Assembly: GCA_013298775.1 (NCBI GenBank)
Contig: JAAFIV010000034.1
Coordinates: 1 to 49,554, forward strand
Direction: 5' to 3'
Length of the DNA: 49,554 nt
Source of the DNA: Ignavibacteria bacterium
Lineage (GTDB): Bacteria; Bacteroidota; Ignavibacteria; Kapaibacteriales; UBA4661
Part shown: piece after piece, positions 1 through 8,300 of the stretch
Layout: the number at the start of each line of letters is the position of its first letter
Position numbering within the stretch: position 1 is the stretch's first letter
The notes under the pieces: model-generated
The model's input: the letters and a program-made list of their open reading frames with translations, nothing else
What the model was told of the DNA's origin: nothing
The model's database searches: none
Translations under genes and position numbers: made by a program

Positions 1-80
1 CAAAGACCATGTTTCCAAAAAGCCCGTCCCAAAAACGACTCCAGCGTTTGCTTAAAAAAACTTGACTTTTCCATAGAAAT

Positions 81-205
81 CGGGCGGCTGTTATCACAAG
101 CGCAGTAGCCGTCCGGCGGGTTTACAAGGGACGTGCTGCGCGGAGATAAGAACCCGCCGGACGGTCAAGAAACCGCCCGACGGGATAGTACCTGACCAGC
201 TACAA
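81..205. repeat. Fold-back intergenic repeat, copy 1
   Basis: This ~125-bp segment is nearly repeated at 4101-4220: both hold cgggcggctgttatcacaag, then tagccgtccggcg, then cccgccggacggtcaagaaac and gacgggatagtacctgaccag. It folds internally: gtccggcggg at 111-120 pairs with cccgccggac at 153-162, and cgggcgg at 81 pairs with ccgcccg near 173. It lies just downstream of the minus-strand aminotransferase, so it may also act as that gene's 3' end structure. It carries no ORF; a non-autonomous MITE- or REP-like element is the likely nature. Confidence 0.8.
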
Positions 206-221
206 AAAGTGAAGGAAAGAT

Positions 222-1382
222 TTACTTGAACAAGCGGAGAACATTCGCCAATGCTTCTACGTCGGCGAGTGTATTGTACACGCTTGGGGAAATGCGTATG
301 AAATCACCACGCAAGGAAACATGGACGTTGTTTTCTGCGAAACGTGCTTGCAGTTTGTCGCAATCAATCCCTTTTGGCAAAGCAATACCAAAGAGATGTT
401 CTGCCCGTGAAGAGCTTTTCTTTGCTGGCGTTGCAAAAGAAAATGCCGTATTTTCCAGCAACGACGATAAGTGCTTGTTCAGGGACGCGCAGTATTCTTG
501 TACACGTTCAGGCTTCCACTTCAAAAGCTGCTCCAATGCTGCATTCACGGCGGGAATGAGTGCAAAGTTTGCCGTTTCACCGACGTTGAATTTCGCCATA
601 CCTTTTTTGTATTTCTGCTCATACTTTACCAAATTTTTAAAATCTTCGCTCCCTTTGCGCCCAACCCATGTTTCTTCAATCGGCATGGCATCGGCAAAAC
701 GCTCGCCCCAGTACGCAAACCCGATAGAATACACGCCCATCATGCACTTGTAGGAAGCCGCAATGAGAGCGTCGGGCTGAATTTCCTGCACATCAAAGGG
801 CAGCGCACCAATACTTTGCGTTCCGTCCAATACAAACACTGCGCCCACTTTTTTTGCGGCTTTACTGATTTTCTTCAAGTCAAAAACGGTGCCATCTGTC
901 CATTGTATTGTACTGAGAATAACAACCGCCGTATTTTCATCAATCGCTTCCAAAATAGCTTTGTTCCAGCTACGCGCTTTGTCCTTCGTATTTTTCGGCT
1001 CTACTAGACGCAATTCCATACCTCGTCGAATATGCTCGTGCCACGCATAAATGTTGCTCGGAAACTCATCAACCACCGACACGATATTCTGCCCTTTTTT
1101 TGCTTTTACATTCTTTGCCACAATCGCCGTCCCGTAGGAGACCGATGGTAAAATCGAAATGCTATGGTACGAAGGCGCGTTGATAAGTTTGGCAAAAAGT
1201 TTGCGCGATTCCTGCGGAAGGTCGAAAAAATCAGCCCCGGAAATCAGGTGTGGGAGGCTTTTCTTTTGCAATCCCCGCATTCCTGCCTCTTCCACACTTT
1301 TGAGTAAAGGCGACATATATGCGCAATTCAGATAATGAATTTCATCGGGCAATGAGAACAAATGACGCTGGCAATCAAGCAT
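222..1382 (-). CDS. Class V aminotransferase (cysteine desulfurase/NifS-like fold), PLP-dependent
   Basis: Predicted 386-residue cytoplasmic PLP enzyme of the class V aminotransferase superfamily. The start chosen is the ATG at 1382 (MLDCQRHLFSLPDE), because the longer reading begins with about 28 residues that lack family character. Visible signatures are the N-terminal substrate loop (YLNCAYMSPL), the PLP-binding aspartate in FVLDGTQSIGALPFD (about D186) and the Schiff-base lysine in AASYKCMMG (about K212). Length fits the family. The substrate cannot be read from sequence: relatives include cysteine desulfurases, selenocysteine lyases, isopenicillin-N-epimerase-like and kynureninase-like enzymes. 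It has no neighbouring Fe-S assembly genes, so an iron-sulfur role is not supported. It is transcribed divergently from parA, with 232 bp between the starts. Confidence 0.85.
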   Translation of the reverse strand: MLDCQRHLFSLPDEIHYLNCAYMSPLLKSVEEAGMRGLQKKSLPHLISGADFFDLPQESRKLFAKLINAPSYHSISILPSVSYGTAIVAKNVKAKKGQNIVSVVDEFPSNIYAWHEHIRRGMELRLVEPKNTKDKARSWNKAILEAIDENTAVVILSTIQWTDGTVFDLKKISKAAKKVGAVFVLDGTQSIGALPFDVQEIQPDALIAASYKCMMGVYSIGFAYWGERFADAMPIEETWVGRKGSEDFKNLVKYEQKYKKGMAKFNVGETANFALIPAVNAALEQLLKWKPERVQEYCASLNKHLSSLLENTAFSFATPAKKSSSRAEHLFGIALPKGIDCDKLQARFAENNVHVSLRGDFIRISPSVYNTLADVEALANVLRLFK

Positions 1383-1614
1383 ACGATATGATAAAATTGT
1401 TGAGAAGGAAGTATTTTTTGAGAAATTTGTCAGCCTGAAGTTAGCATTTGTTCGAGAAGGAAACAAGGTTTTCGCGTTCTTTGCGGTGATTTTTGAGAGA
1501 ATATTGTGATACCAAGCCGTAATAATCAGAATTTTTCTGGCTTTTGCAGGGAGATTTGTTGTATTTTTGACGAGGAAAAAATCAACAATTCATTCAAAAA
1601 ATCTGTTGTACTGC

Positions 1615-2373
1615 ATGAAAATTATTACGTTTGCCAATCACAAAGGCGGAGTAGGAAAGACCACAACCGTAGCAAATATCGGCTACGCACTGGCACATAA
1701 TCACAAAAAACGAGTGCTGATGATTGATATGGACCCGCAAACAAACCTGACCACGCACTTTGGTTTGTACGCCCGCCCCGAAAATACAATGTACGAGATT
1801 TTACGCGGCTCGGCGGATATTGTTTCCTCTATTCAAGAACTTTCTCCCAAACTCCATTTACTGCCCTCTTCGCTGGATGTTACCAATACAGAATCTGAAC
1901 TGCAAGGCGTAACGGGGCGCGAGTTTATTCTACGTGAGGCATTGGAATCTATTCAAGGCTACGATGCTGTTTTGATAGACACGCCGCCAAGTTTGGGCAT
2001 TCTCACCGTGAATGCTTTTACTGCTTCGACCGATATTTGCATTGTTGTACAAACGGAATTTTTCGCGTTGCAAGGGTTGGCAAAATTGTATGAAATCATT
2101 ACGATTGTGCAAAAACGTACCAATCCTCAACTCACCATTTCAGGTGTGATTCCAACGATGTTCGACCGCAGAAAAGGAATGCACGTAGAAGCATTGCAAG
2201 CCCTTGAAGAACGCTTCAAAAAAGAACTGTTCAACGTGCCTGTTACCGAAGCGATTGCGCTTGTAGAAGCGGCTTCGGCGGGTAAAAGCATTTTTGAATA
2301 TAAGCCTTCTTCCAAAGCTGCCGAACAGTACGACGAACTTGCAAAAATAATTGCTAAAAAAATTCTTCGCTAA
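1615..2373 (+). CDS. parA: ParA/Soj-family partition ATPase
   Basis: A 252-residue deviant Walker ATPase of the ParA/Soj type, which binds DNA non-specifically when ATP-bound and moves ParB-bound DNA. The start at 1615 (MKIITFANHKGGVGKTTT) puts the deviant Walker A motif KGGVGKT at residues 10-16, as usual in short chromosomal or type Ib ParAs; the upstream extension is poorly coding. Other motifs seen are the Walker A' region LMIDMDPQTNLT and the Walker B region VLIDTPPSLG. There is no N-terminal helix-turn-helix, so it is not a type Ia autorepressing ParA. A ParB-like gene follows after 40 bp on the same strand, which makes a partition operon very likely. Whether it serves a chromosome, chromid or plasmid cannot be told from the window. 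Confidence 0.93.
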   Translation: MKIITFANHKGGVGKTTTVANIGYALAHNHKKRVLMIDMDPQTNLTTHFGLYARPENTMYEILRGSADIVSSIQELSPKLHLLPSSLDVTNTESELQGVTGREFILREALESIQGYDAVLIDTPPSLGILTVNAFTASTDICIVVQTEFFALQGLAKLYEIITIVQKRTNPQLTISGVIPTMFDRRKGMHVEALQALEERFKKELFNVPVTEAIALVEAASAGKSIFEYKPSSKAAEQYDELAKIIAKKILR

Positions 2374-2413
2374 AATTTTCTTTGTCTTTTCTAACCGTTT
2401 AGAATACCCAACT

Positions 2414-3241
2414 ATGAGTACAAAAAAACCAAAACTTCAGAATAATCCTTTATCATGGGTGGAGACGAAGAAAGTAGAAATTCAAGGCATTCGCCTTTCG
2501 GATGTGCAGTACGTTTCGCCCTCGAAGCTCAAGCCCAACCCATTCAACCAAGATTTTTTTCGCGAAGAAAGTGCGGAGTATTTTAATAACCTTCGCAAAG
2601 ATATTCAAGAGCGCGGGATAATCGTTCCGCTTATTTCCAAAAGAGACGATACGCTGCTTGCGGGACACAATCGTTTACGCTTGGCGCAGGAATTGGGTTT
2701 GGAAAATATCCCCGTGCAATATGTCTTGGATGCGCTCCCAAAAAATGCCGAGCAGGAATTTATCATTAAAGACAATCTCTTTCGCCGTCAGTTCTCTTCG
2801 GCGGAATGGATAACCTTGTATAAAAAGCTCTACCCCAATTTCGACGAGCAGATACAGCAGGAAACACGCGGTGGCGGACTAAAGTGGAGTAAAACGGAAC
2901 GTTCCGTTTTACTCGAACAGGAAGACATTGCAAACCGTTTGACTGCTGATAAAATTGCCCACGATACGGGACAAAAGGTCTCGGCGGTGCAGAAACAGTT
3001 GTCGAAATACCGTAAGGAAATAAAGGAAAACACTACTCAAAGCAAAACCTCAACAGCAAAAAAGAATGGTACGCAAAAGAGCAGTACGCAAAAGAATGTT
3101 GTGAATACGGTTTTGGTAGAGGAGACAAGCGAGGTTTTGGGGAAACTTGAAAGCAAAGTAAAGCAGGAAAACGAGAAGACAATACGGATGGTGTTGAAGA
3201 AAGTAGAATCGCTGAAAGTGAAATTGGAGAAACTGCTGTAA
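2414..3241 (+). CDS. parB: ParB-like partition protein
   Basis: 275 residues. The N-terminal half is a ParB/Srx-type domain: YVSPSKLKPNPFN, then IIVPLISKRDDTLLAGHNRLRLAQ, and DNLFRRQFSS in the place of the usual ENLQRE box. The GERR-type motif is GHNR (residues 84-87), so the final arginine is kept but the first two positions differ from chromosomal ParB CTPases. A probable helix-turn-helix lies around 171-200 (DIANRLTADKIAHDTGQKVS). A low-complexity K/T/S/Q linker follows (205-230), then a charged, coiled-coil-like C-terminus (235-275), a possible dimerisation module. The ATG at 2414 (MSTKKPKLQ) is preferred to an upstream ATG that overlaps parA. The gene ends 5 bp from the convergent LytTR gene. 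A 28-bp perfect palindrome spans codons 158-167. Confidence 0.85.
   Translation: MSTKKPKLQNNPLSWVETKKVEIQGIRLSDVQYVSPSKLKPNPFNQDFFREESAEYFNNLRKDIQERGIIVPLISKRDDTLLAGHNRLRLAQELGLENIPVQYVLDALPKNAEQEFIIKDNLFRRQFSSAEWITLYKKLYPNFDEQIQQETRGGGLKWSKTERSVLLEQEDIANRLTADKIAHDTGQKVSAVQKQLSKYRKEIKENTTQSKTSTAKKNGTQKSSTQKNVVNTVLVEETSEVLGKLESKVKQENEKTIRMVLKKVESLKVKLEKLL
2887..2914. promoter_or_regulatory. 28-bp perfect palindrome inside parB (candidate ParB site)
   Basis: The half-site gagtaaaacggaac is followed immediately by its exact reverse complement, with no spacer and no mismatch; symmetry breaks at 2886/2915. It lies in the region between the ParB N-terminal domain and the helix-turn-helix and encodes roughly residues 158-167 (WSKTERSVLL). 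parS sites inside or beside parB/spo0J are known from other bacteria, so a centromere or autoregulatory operator is a reasonable inference. It does not match the common parS consensus TGTTTCACGTGAAACA. Confidence 0.55.
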
Positions 3242-3246
3242 GAAAA

Positions 3247-4059
3247 CTATGAATCCAGCCACTCCTTAAACTGGCTTGCTTTTTCGCGCCCGATGATAAT
3301 CTCGTCGGGCGCGTTTGGTTTTACGACCACTTTGAGCTTGCCATTGAAGGAATTGAGAACATTTTGGATTGCCTGAATGTGCAAGACATACTGCCGGTTT
3401 GCGCGAAAGAAATGCGTAGGATTGAGGACAGAAGCCAAATCCTCAAGCGAAAAATCAACGGAGTAGCGTTTTGCCGCATTGGTAATGAGCCACGAAATTT
3501 TATGCTCGCTCACAAAATACGCAACATCAGCAACATCAATACTAACATAACCCGTTGCAGTTTGGACAAGGAAACGAGACTTGTAGGTTTTATGCGTTGC
3601 TGTGAGTGTTTGGAGTAATCCTTGAATATCTTGTGCATTTGTTTGTGGCAAGGATTGAATCTGAGCGGAGTTGTTTGTAAATAAAGCTCTCATTGCGGCG
3701 AACTTTTCCAAAGACTTCTCTAATGCTTGCTCTTCAATAGGCTTCAGCAAATAATCAATACTGTGAACTTGGAATGCTTTGAGTGCGTATTCGTCGTAAG
3801 CCGTTGTAAAAATAACAGGCGTTTGGAGGTTAATTTCATTGAAAATTTCAAAACTTATGCCGTCAGAAAGCTGAATATCAAGAAAAATGAGGTCTGTTTC
3901 GTTGCTTTGTTGGAAAAAGGTAATCGCCGTGCTGACGCTATCAAGCACTTCGTAAAACTCAGCACGTACGCCACTTTTCGCAAAGTAATCGCTCACAAGT
4001 TTTTGCAAACGATGCGCTGCACGTACTTCATCTTCAATGATGAGAATTTTCATAGCCAT
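3247..4059 (-). CDS. LytTR-family response regulator
   Basis: 270 residues. The N-terminal receiver domain (about 3-125) has the acidic pocket IIEDE, the phosphoacceptor D61 in LIFLDIQLSDG, the switch threonine in VIFTTAYDEYALKAF and the lysine in YLLKPIEE. The C-terminal LytTR DNA-binding domain (about 165-268) contains FRANRQYVLHIQAI and the terminal KVVVKPN...IIGREKASQFKEWL typical of the family. The start could be the ATG at 4059 or the one two codons later (MKILIIEDE). The cognate kinase is the gene just upstream on the same strand (4229-5335), separated by a fold-back repeat. It is the last gene of the RND efflux operon, so control of efflux or of an envelope response is the likely role; its target promoter is not visible. 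Confidence 0.93.
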   Translation of the reverse strand: MAMKILIIEDEVRAAHRLQKLVSDYFAKSGVRAEFYEVLDSVSTAITFFQQSNETDLIFLDIQLSDGISFEIFNEINLQTPVIFTTAYDEYALKAFQVHSIDYLLKPIEEQALEKSLEKFAAMRALFTNNSAQIQSLPQTNAQDIQGLLQTLTATHKTYKSRFLVQTATGYVSIDVADVAYFVSEHKISWLITNAAKRYSVDFSLEDLASVLNPTHFFRANRQYVLHIQAIQNVLNSFNGKLKVVVKPNAPDEIIIGREKASQFKEWLDS

Positions 4060-4083
4060 AAAGTAAATGAAAAAACGTAGCTT

Positions 4084-4220
4084 GTCAGGTCTCCTCTCGT
4101 CGGGCGGCTGTTATCACAAGTATAGTAGCCGTCCGGCGAGTGTACACTTGATGCATGGTCGAGAGAAGAACCCGCCGGACGGTCAAGAAACCACCCGACG
4201 GGATAGTACCTGACCAGTTA
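4084..4220. repeat. Fold-back intergenic repeat, copy 2, between kinase and regulator genes
   Basis: Second full copy of the element at 81-205. Its outer arms also pair: gtcaggt (4084-4090) with acctgac (4208-4214), next cgtcgggcgg (4099-4108) with ccacccgacg (4191-4200), next the central gtccggcg/cgccggac hairpin, so the whole unit can fold as one structure. It fills nearly all of the 169 bp between the LytS-like and LytTR genes and could attenuate or process the shared transcript. It carries no ORF. Confidence 0.8.
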
Positions 4221-4228
4221 CGAAAAAA

Positions 4229-5335
4229 CTACACTGCAAGCTCTTCCATGCTTGATTCTGTCTTCATTTGTGCGCTCTGAGTCCGCTCATTTTCTTCATA
4301 CTTTAACGGCAAAAGTGGCAGCGTTACCGAAAACGTATTCTCGGTTTGTTGCACCTCAACGGGAAGAGGGGTAAGCAACGAGTAGCGATGGCGAATGTTC
4401 CGCAGTCCAAGATTCGTCGAGGTTGGGGGAGTTCTCTTGATTTGGAGCGCGTTTGAAACCGTGATAGTATGTTCTGTGGCGTAAATCTTCAATGAAAGCG
4501 GTTGCCGCTTGGAAATGATATTATGCTTTACCACATTTTCAACGCACAGCTGCAAGGCAAGCGGCGGCAAACCCAGATGTTCACTTGCTTCGGCAGTATC
4601 AATCGTTACACGAAGATTATCACCAAAGCGAAGTTCGTGCAAGTACAAATAAGCGCGTATAAACGTCAGTTCGTCCTCAAGCGGAATCAGGCTTGTGTCC
4701 TTGCTTTGCAACACATAACGATAAACATTCGATAATTCCTTCACAAACTTTGTTGCAAGTCGCGGCTCTTCTTCAATGAGGGCGGTGAGCGTATTCAAGC
4801 TGTTGAAGAGAAAATGCGGGTCAATTTGTTGCTTGAGAGCTTCATTTTGGGCTTCGAGCGAAACGCGCTTGAGTTCTTCGGTTTCTTGTAGTTGTTCCCT
4901 CCAGCGTTCAAAGAGCAACATTCCCACCTGCACAGCATTCATGCCGATTGCGACCACGAGCGCAAAGAGAATATTCGTTTTTATCAAATACACTTTTTCT
5001 TGTGTGTCGTAGCCGTAAATGAGAAGTTGCGAGAGCGTAAAAACATCAATCCAAATAAATGCGGTGAGAAATAAATGAGAAAGAATGAGCTTTTTGAGCT
5101 TCGTTTCAATCGGGAAATGCTGTTGCAACCAGACAAAAAGGCGTAAACTAATTTCCGAGCAAATGAGCGTATAAATAACGGAAGTGCCAATATCTACCAG
5201 AATCTTAAACGGTTCTGTGCGGACAAATTGCTGCCCGTATTCATCAGTCAAGCTGAGAATGTACCCCAATGACACAAATGTAAACGTCAGAAGCGGTACA
5301 AGAACAAACCGAATGAAACGAAACTGCTCTTTCAT
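4229..5335 (-). CDS. LytS/YehU-type sensor histidine kinase (His_kinase family)
   Basis: 368-residue inner-membrane kinase. About four hydrophobic segments occupy residues 8-140 (for example VLVPLLTFTFVSLGYILSL and LFALVVAIGMNAVQVGML). The phosphorylatable histidine is H174 in the diagnostic box QQIDPHFLFNSLNTL. The C-terminal ATPase domain has the N-box LQLCVENVVKHNI and a G-box around TNLGLRNIRHRY. There is no periplasmic sensor domain of note, so the signal is probably sensed in the membrane. The start follows the stop of the RND-TolC gene by 7 bp. An AAGGAG at 5346-5351, lying in the last codons of that gene, is placed to serve this ATG, which implies translational coupling. It pairs with the LytTR regulator downstream. 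Confidence 0.92.
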   Translation of the reverse strand: MKEQFRFIRFVLVPLLTFTFVSLGYILSLTDEYGQQFVRTEPFKILVDIGTSVIYTLICSEISLRLFVWLQQHFPIETKLKKLILSHLFLTAFIWIDVFTLSQLLIYGYDTQEKVYLIKTNILFALVVAIGMNAVQVGMLLFERWREQLQETEELKRVSLEAQNEALKQQIDPHFLFNSLNTLTALIEEEPRLATKFVKELSNVYRYVLQSKDTSLIPLEDELTFIRAYLYLHELRFGDNLRVTIDTAEASEHLGLPPLALQLCVENVVKHNIISKRQPLSLKIYATEHTITVSNALQIKRTPPTSTNLGLRNIRHRYSLLTPLPVEVQQTENTFSVTLPLLPLKYEENERTQSAQMKTESSMEELAV

Positions 5336-5342
5336 AGCTCAT

Positions 5343-8300
5343 TTACTCCTTTCCAAGTGCTTTGGCAATATCTGCCTCCGCAACGAGAATATCGTAAATT
5401 GCTTGTGAATAATTTGCCTTTGCTTGGGCGAGGGCTAAATCTGCGTCGGACACCTCAAGCTGTTTTGACAACCCTTGCTGAAAACGGCTGCGGATAAGGC
5501 GCAGACTGCGCTCTGCGGCTTGCACGGTGCGCTCTTGCGCCAGAAGACGCTGGGCAGCTTCGTTGTAGCTTGCTTCGGCGAGTTGAATTTCTGTGCCAAT
5601 CACGCTTTTTACAAAATCAAGACGCTTTTCCGCTTGTATTTTGGAAATCGTGGATTGCTGAACGCGGCTATCAGTGCGGAATCCGTTGAAAATTGGGACG
5701 TTTACTTGAATGCCCAGAAATGAACTTTGTGGAAACATTTGCTTGGAAAAGTCGAAATTATCTGCTTGCGAAACGATTTGATATTGTCCAAACGCCGCGA
5801 GTGAGGGCAGATATGCTGCTTGGTTGCTGGCAAGTTCAGCTGCCGAGAGGTCGCGCTGTAAGGAAAGTTGCTTCACATCGGGGCGAGTGCTGAGTGCGCC
5901 CGCAAGTTCGTTTTGCAGAGAACGCTGTGTTTCGGGCTTCGCTGCAAGCGTGAGGGAATCTGTCAAAGCAAGATTTTGTGCGCTGTTCAAGCCAAGCGAA
6001 ATTGCCAGCGCGGCGCGGGCAAGATTTGTTCCATTCTGAATTTTCGTCAGCATTGGGCGCAAATTCTCGACCGCAACAAACGCCCGAAGCGTGTCTGCCT
6101 CCGTTGCCAAGCCCTTCGCAAGCAAAGAACGCACTTGCGCAAGTGTTTCCTCACCGCGCGAAATATTTTGCCGCATCAGTTTTGCTTGCTCTTCCGCCAT
6201 GAGAACGTCGTAGTAGCTCTTTTTTACGTCCCGCGCCTTTTGCACACGAGCCGCACCAACACTCTCTTTAGCGAGTGTTTGACCAATCTCCGACATAATT
6301 CCAGCATGGCGCAAATCCTCCTGAATAAGCGGCATCTGCACACTTCCTGTGAGATTGTACGAATTTGCCAACCCCGCGCGAATGGCTTGCAATCTGCCTT
6401 CTTCAGGAACTAAGCCTTCTACGGGGTCGAATTTGAAGGCAGGAAAAAAGAACACGGGAACTTGAATATTCCGAATGTATTGCAAACTTGCTGAGACCTG
6501 TGGCAGAAACGCGCTTCGTACCTCGCGTGTACGCTGCACCGCTTTATCTTCCTCCAAACGTGCTATTTGCAATTCGGGATTGTTTTCCATTGCCATTTTC
6601 ACAGCATCCGAAAGAGAAAGAGCTTGTGCGCCTGAGGTTTGCTTGGTTGGAAGGCTGTTCGGTTGCGCAAACATTGTTTGTTCTGCAAAAGTAAGCGCGA
6701 CGAGGAGAATGAGCGTTTTTGCTACCGTTTGCGCCGCGCCGTTGCCATTTTTCGCATGACCATTTTTACCATTTTCGGAATGACCGTTTTCAACGTGCAA
6801 TTCCTCGGAAAGCCCATTATTGCTTACGTTGTGGGTATGTATTTCTCCGTGCATTTTTCCTTTTCCGCTTAGTTTTTGTGCAATGCGAAGAGTGAATGCC
6901 CGTAGATTTTCAATATCCACATAGATAGTTGGAACAATGAGCAAGGTAAGGAACATTGAGCTTGTGAGACCGCCAATGAGCGCGACCGACAAGCCTGATT
7001 TCCACTCGCCGCCCGCGCCGGATGAGAGCGCAATCGGGAGCATTCCAATCACCATTGCAATCGTGGTCATCAAAATTGGGCGAAGGCGGGTACGTCCCGC
7101 GTCCATGATTGCCTCGCGCACAGTCATTCCTTCGGCACGGGCAGCATTGGTGCGGTCCACAAGGAGAATTGCATTTTTTGCCACCAAGCCAATCATCATA
7201 ATTATTCCCAAAATCGAAAAGATATTGAGCGATTTCATTGCCAACGCCAACGCCAAAAGCGCACCAACCATCGCAACCGGAATCGAAAATAGAACGATGA
7301 ACGGATAGACCCACGAGTTGTAGAGCGCGACCATGAGCAAATACACGAATAAAATTGCTGCAAGTAAGGCAATTCCGAGACTTCCGAAAGCATCACCTTG
7401 ATTTTCTAAATCGCCCAAGTAATCTACCTTGATACCTGCTGGAAGCCGCGTCGTTGCGAGCTTTGTTTTCAATTCTTCACCCATTGTGCCGCTTGGAACG
7501 CCGATTGCTTTTGAAATAACGGTAATCGAAGCATTACGATTGCGGCGGTCAAGTTTTGAGGGACTTTGCGCTTGTTGGATGGTGGCGAATTGCTGCAATT
7601 CGATTTTTTGCCCCATCATGTTGGTAAAGGTTAAGGTCTTCAAACGCTCTGTTTGTGCGCGGTCTGCGGCATCGTAGCGAATACGCACGGGATATTCTGT
7701 TCCTGCAAGGCGGATTTTACCGTCGTCGTTTCCAGCTAATGCTGTGCGCGTTGCAAAGCCGACTTCTTCCAGCGACAAACCAAAACTCGCCATCTTCTCG
7801 CGGTCAATTTCTACGCGGGTTTCAGGCTTTGTATCTTCAACCGACAAGCGCACATCCGCCGAGCCTTTTATTGTTTTTAGCACATCAGCAACGATGCGCC
7901 CTGCAGCCAGCACCGAATCTCGGTTCGCGCCAAAGAGCAGCACTTGAATTGGTGCGTCGTCCGCACCGCCAAACATTCCAATTGGCGCGACGCGAGCTTT
8001 TACGCCAGGCGTTTCTTGCGCAATGAGTTTGAGTTTTAACGCCAAACGTGCCGCGTCTTGGTCGAGGCGTGTGCGCTGGGCTTTTGGCGTAAGCGTTACG
8101 TCAATGTACGCGCCATTGCTCACGCCTTCAGCATCGAAGCCGCTTGAGGTCGTGCCGATGTTGGTGTTCAGCTTTTTTACTTCGGGCATTTTGGTAAATT
8201 TTTCCTCAATTTTTCGCACAACCGCGTTTGTTTGCTCAATCGGCGTGCCGGGCGGTAAGGTGAGCGAAACCGATAACTCGCCTCTGTCCGAGCCGGCAAC

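Noticed and set aside
1-80. Promoter-like ttgact near 62 at the window edge
   Set aside because: There is no -10 element at a suitable distance and no plus-strand gene downstream.
226-1007. Open frames on the plus strand opposite the aminotransferase gene
   Set aside because: They are antisense shadows of a well-supported coding sequence and have no protein-like composition of their own.
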